A DNA stretch of 64,000 nucleotides from Rhynchopus sp. YZ270_cl-10 (taxonomy: Eukaryota > Euglenozoa > Diplonemea > Diplonemida > Diplonemidae): assembly GCA_964035575.1 (NCBI GenBank), contig OZ037842.1, forward strand, positions 62,001-126,000. Direction: 5' to 3'. The translations under genes were made by a program, and so were the position numbers. This document shows positions 61,801-64,000 of the stretch, in pieces (the first letter of the stretch is position 1; each line of letters starts with the position of its first letter). A model generated the notes under the pieces. That model was given only the letters and a program-made list of their open reading frames with translations. It had not been told where the DNA came from and made no database searches.

Positions 61801-62693
61801 ACGACTACAGCACGTACACCGACGGATCACTGTCCGACACGAACATCGGCGGGGCGGGATGTGTAGTGACGGACGCTGACGACAACATGATCCACGTCTT
61901 CGGCAAGGGGGCAGGCAGGCGATGCGTGGCCTACCAAGCCGAGCAGACGGCAATCCGTGAGGCACTCACCGACCTTGCGAACCGCACCACCACCAAACAC
62001 GCGAGAGTGGCGATCCTCACGGACAGCCAGTCCTCCATCCGCGCCCTGGAGGGAGGACCGCAGAAGGCAGTCGAACACACACTGCACGACATATGGCGTG
62101 CGATACACACGCTCACGCGCAAAGGTGTACACGTCGACTTCCAGTATGTACCAAGCCATGTCGGCCTGACTGGAAACGAAGCTGCAGACAAAGAGGCAAA
62201 GCGGCACGCAAACGCCATGGTACCACAACTGGAACCCATAGCGATGATGACGGCCGCCTCTCAGATCAAGAGGGTGGCAGCGCAGCACACCGTCACACCC
62301 ACCGAAGACAGCGCATACGCGTGCCAGCACACCGACGCCAAAGCGAAGACGAAGACACAACTCCGCCACCCACAACTCCGCCCAAGACGACTGACGCGTA
62401 AGGGCGCGCGTGAGATGAGACTCCTGCGCACAAGACGACACCCCCTCCTGTACACGGACAGGAGCCACAACGACACCCCCAACTGCAAGGCGTGCGGAAA
62501 GACGAATGTGACGGCGAAACACCTCCTGAAGCAATGCCCCAAGCTTACTGACAAAAGAGCCAACCTGTGCAGCAACACCTCGTGGGGAACACTCCTCACT
62601 CAACAACCAGAAGTGGTCCTAGAATACTTGGTGTCCTCCGGATTGTCTGATGACTCTCTGAGTGACCTTCTGAGACCAGCTGTAACGAATTGA
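58725..62693 (+). CDS. LINE ORF2: 2A-like leader, AP endonuclease, reverse transcriptase, RNase H, CCHC
   Basis: Coordinates give the whole open frame after the ORF1 stop; no ATG precedes the endonuclease, and numbering below counts from the TTG at 58773. 2A-like motif at 11-24. AP endonuclease at about 26-250: WNINGL, MLQEL, AGDLNAHH, and catalytic SDH (Asp245, His246). Reverse transcriptase at about 440-760 with FRKKRSTIDN, DLEKAYDR, GVPQGTVLSPLLFN and YADD at 707-710. RNase H at about 1012-1140 with YTDGS (Asp1017), AEQTAI, TDSQSS and NEAAD, all four acidic positions present. CCHC finger from Cys1238 (C-x2-C-x8-H-x4-C). Ends at TGA. All catalytic residues are present, so the enzyme looks functional for target-primed reverse transcription. 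Confidence 0.93.
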   Translation, partial: LPTSPYPTPPKSNTPTLLRYLSTTVQLLLVIAGIHPNPGPLRCLCWNINGLTDTKRSEIRRHITTKEYDIVMLQELKASGQANTFKIDGYRSYTRKRTAGRTKKTSATHGGGIVTLVRDKHPAQVHTFSKWKVTERLDVTVHGIRFVNVYRPSAVGEQKNDIRKDDFDCEDLPTEQVVIAGDLNAHHAQWSKAIPNKTGTKIHDWVGNTDGMQIWNDPQTATRIGKSKTSPDVVIAKGDNNKDETRKWPIKWRVLDNGLSDHLPMEFEIDSTTPPPPKYSNIKRSGKTLWDWNRARWSDYTAELERSADATLKWHNPATAYAKWAGMVRNVARRHIPTHRRRQAKRRWCTGAVRKAMKRRDQKIAQLQKQTTSPTQNDSDSLSCLKQNVATEIRDSKRTIWEARCDKAAGSSHIYHLLRELDGRADKSQQYPLTENGTTITDNTAKANIFGRHYSDVSRKDPTDTEDVVTIPTDVPYHESERAFTMQELNTIVNNLEDNKTPGMDNIHNEMLRHMGPEARKGLLRIMNLSWCSGTLPQEWTTSLLMPIHKPTKPDHLPASYRPIALTSTVSKVLERMIGHRLHQLMEDPDEQFPNLHKAQAGFRKKRSTIDNIALVTQLAKDTVEEGRSAILLKVDLEKAYDRLKRSAILQHLRDFPPTYQKWISAYLSNRRAAATVAGHVSEFYDMEEGVPQGTVLSPLLFNVVMANLAKTLECVDGHVCMYADDLAILCIGNNADEAALSAQKAIEVLERELPPMGLRISTDDDKTNLLAFTTKKDPNNVRDKQFAVHYSNGKRVPTTRLTQYLGILIDDECNMIQHMESVCTKYKQRLSVLYALGGEDWGAEADTMRQVYMTYVLPVLTYGIGVWGHALLKKNRTHLETLHHGAARLITGCLRTTATENLLWEANLRSIAEIAQAEGAKLYERANRIHDSPAYTAVQSTKKHSNTTWLRAATNTVEETKMYTQHTTRSTIALHYPVPPWQWEEVQDKLTLHPTIPGVLRADSKQTKEEALEKTQEALDKLPQYDYSTYTDGSLSDTNIGGAGCVVTDADDNMIHVFGKGAGRRCVAYQAEQTAIREALTDLANRTTTKHARVAILTDSQSSIRALEGGPQKAVEHTLHDIWRAIHTLTRKGVHVDFQYVPSHVGLTGNEAADKEAKRHANAMVPQLEPIAMMTAASQIKRVAAQHTVTPTEDSAYACQHTDAKAKTKTQLRHPQLRPRRLTRKGAREMRLLRTRRHPLLYTDRSHNDTPNCKACGKTNVTAKHLLKQCPKLTDKRANLCSNTSWGTLLTQQPEVVLEYLVSSGLSDDSLSDLLRPAVTN

Positions 62694-63072
62694 AGGGAAC
62701 ATAACTTTTTACTTTTATCTACTTTTACTTTTACTCTTACTAGCAACAAGAGGATACCAAAAACAAAGAAAACATCAAGCGAACACACCGACCAGCATAT
62801 CAGCTGATCACGGGAACCTTTTTTCAGGCTTCCACCTTTTGACGTCAGGCCAGTGTCCTAAACGATGCTGCCACACCCTGAGGGGGAGGTGTGCTGTCTG
62901 TAAACTCTGTGTGGCAACAACGGGGAGGTGACCTCCGTATATCGGCAACCCGCACGTCCTAGATGTGAAAAACGGCACCAGCCGGGACACGGTCCCGGGT
63001 TTACTCTGGATAGAACAAAAAAAAGAGCAGCCACACTGCTTCGGCAGCGCTAAAGAGACGAGAGTAAATACC

Positions 63073-63076
<4 letters not shown>

Positions 63077-63103
<27 letters not shown>
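63077..63103 (+). repeat. LINE poly(A) tail
   Basis: 27 A at the 3' end of the LINE, directly before TTTTTTTCGACAACTAC. Confidence 0.9.
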
Positions 63104-63107
<4 letters not shown>

Positions 63108-63113
63108 TTTCGA

Positions 63114-63336
63114 CAACTACTTTTTCAAGCCTGGAAAAAAAAAATTTTTTTTTGGGCCTGACCTTGGGACCTTGTGCACCGAAAAATGCAAAAAACGGCA
63201 AAATTTTGATGTTTTGAGCATCTGTGGGTGAATCATATGCACTGCTACAGTGGCCTATTATTGGGTGTTTTCCTTAGCAAATTCCTTCACAAAACTCATT
63301 TTTGATTTTGGCAAAGGCAAATTTCAGGTCAAAAAA
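63114..63336 (+). repeat. 225-bp direct repeat, copy 2
   Basis: Partner of 55351-55578; homology ends at AAATTTCAGG and the sequences differ afterwards. Confidence 0.85.
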
Positions 63337-63340
63337 AATC

Positions 63341-63460
63341 GCCGGGGGGCTTCGCCCCCCGAACCCCCCATTGGGGGGCTTTGCCCCCCAAACCCCCCAC
63401 TGGGGGGCGTAAAGCATACGCCCCCCAGACCCCCCTATGCAATTGGGGGCCTGCGGCGCA
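63341..63460. repeat. GC-hairpin cluster (GGGGGGC-TTCG-CCCCCC)
   Basis: Three consecutive palindromes, GGGGGGCTTCGCCCCCC, GGGGGGCTTTGCCCCCC and GGGGGGCG-N9-CGCCCCCC, spaced by ACCCCCCA. This is in sharp contrast to the A/T-rich surroundings. Confidence 0.85.
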
Positions 63461-64000
63461 GTTCGGAACTCTAGTGCATACCTTACCGGAACTCCAAATG
63501 GAGGTGTTTTTGTGTTTGCAGCGTTACTACTTGCTATCATGCGCCATCTGACAGCTGCATACAGGAGAACACTATGGTGTCCAGCATCGGGAGTGCGTAC
63601 AACTCGGCGCTGGATTTTATCGACGTGACGTGCAACTGGGAAGACGTCTCGCATATTCAGTACAAGTGTGAACGGTGCGAAAGCACTAACCAGTTTGCCA
63701 CGAGGCGGCAGCGCTACCTTGCTCCTCTCCCCGGTGTTCTGTTTTTTATTTTGAAAACTGGGTTGTCTTAGTGTGGACACCCGAGGATGAACTCCACTTT
63801 TCAAAACGCTGTTAAGTAACCGCTGATGAACACGCTGATGATATCTCCTGTGTGGGAGATGTCGCACTGATGACGCTAAGGTTGCTCCCCACCGGTCCAT
63901 CATCACATGGGGGCGAAGCAGACGTTGTGGGTGGGCGGTTCTAGTCCGCTTTATTCTCGTTTCATGCTCGGGGGAAGTTGAGCGTTTTCTTCTTGATTGA
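63461..64000. other. Intergenic, no gene recognised
   Basis: Only short open frames. Carries TTTTGAAAACTGGGTTGTCT then TAGTGTGGACACCCGAGG at 63749-63786, closely resembling 21531-21567. Confidence 0.45.

Larger units (their letters stand above)
57089..63103 (+). mobile_element. Full-length LINE (non-LTR retrotransposon), RNase H-bearing, I/Ingi-like type
   Basis: About 6.0 kb: a 5' UTR of about 110 bp, ORF1, ORF2 (endonuclease, reverse transcriptase, RNase H, CCHC finger), a 3' UTR of about 380 bp and a 27-nt poly(A) tail. Both frames are intact, so insertion is recent or the copy is active. The left boundary is set after the A-run at 57069-57088; a target duplication cannot be resolved because both sides are A-runs. 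The RNase H plus CCHC layout fits the I/Ingi/Vingi/Tad side of the LINE tree; the exact clade needs a tree. It is the only plus-strand coding unit in the window. Confidence 0.93.

Noticed and set aside
63274-63906. Minus-strand 210-codon frame at the right end
   Set aside because: It runs through the GC-hairpin cluster and a copy of the 225-bp repeat; no domain.

Overview
This is nuclear DNA of a eukaryote, most likely a unicellular one. The evidence is: very large intronless secreted or membrane proteins with Pro/Thr 'PTPAPPTPAP' stalks, a peroxisomal SKL C-terminus, a WSC plus bulb-lectin protein, a full-length LINE with a poly(A) tail, and many A/T homopolymers. The Pro/Thr stalks and intron poverty recall stramenopile, haptophyte or similar protist surface proteins, but I cannot fix the lineage from the window. 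UAG and UGA are both used as ordinary stops.

Every host gene I can support lies on the minus strand. Three are giant multi-DOMON proteins: 1-5442 (runs off the left edge), 10570-18015 and 26907-33263. Two are small single-domain DOMON-like membrane proteins, a duplicated pair at 38112-39146 and 47192-48292. The others are a crotonase-family enzyme ending in SKL (19539-20570), a Cys-rich repeat membrane protein (41099-44908) and a lectin/WSC protein (51673-52449). The DOMON proteins share one plan: signal peptide, DOMON repeats, Pro/Thr-rich stalk, and in the complete ones a last DOMON, one transmembrane helix and a short tail with Tyr motifs. They look like a family of cell-surface stalked binding proteins kept alike by duplication and gene conversion.

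The spaces between genes are several kb long and are rich in inverted-repeat elements of many unrelated families: 5.9-6.9, 7.2-7.4, 22.0-24.8, 25.8, 33.4-34.8, 35.6-36.1, 51.3 and 52.7-57.0 kb. Several are built from short tandem subunits, as in foldback elements. Two insertions can be proved from their target duplications: 35585-36133 (GATGAAA) and 55947-57044 (GTAGAT, with an uninterrupted copy of the target at 52721-52760). SINE-like and short hairpin motif families are scattered through the same spaces.

The plus strand carries one LINE (57089-63103) that looks complete: 5' UTR, ORF1, ORF2 with endonuclease, reverse transcriptase, RNase H and a CCHC finger, then 27 A. ORF1 and ORF2 are in the same frame, separated only by UGA-CUC. 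ORF2 has no AUG before its endonuclease domain and begins with a 2A-like HPNPGP motif. I read this as UGA read-through (or non-AUG initiation) followed by 2A-type release of the ORF2 enzyme, and it is the most interesting system in the window.
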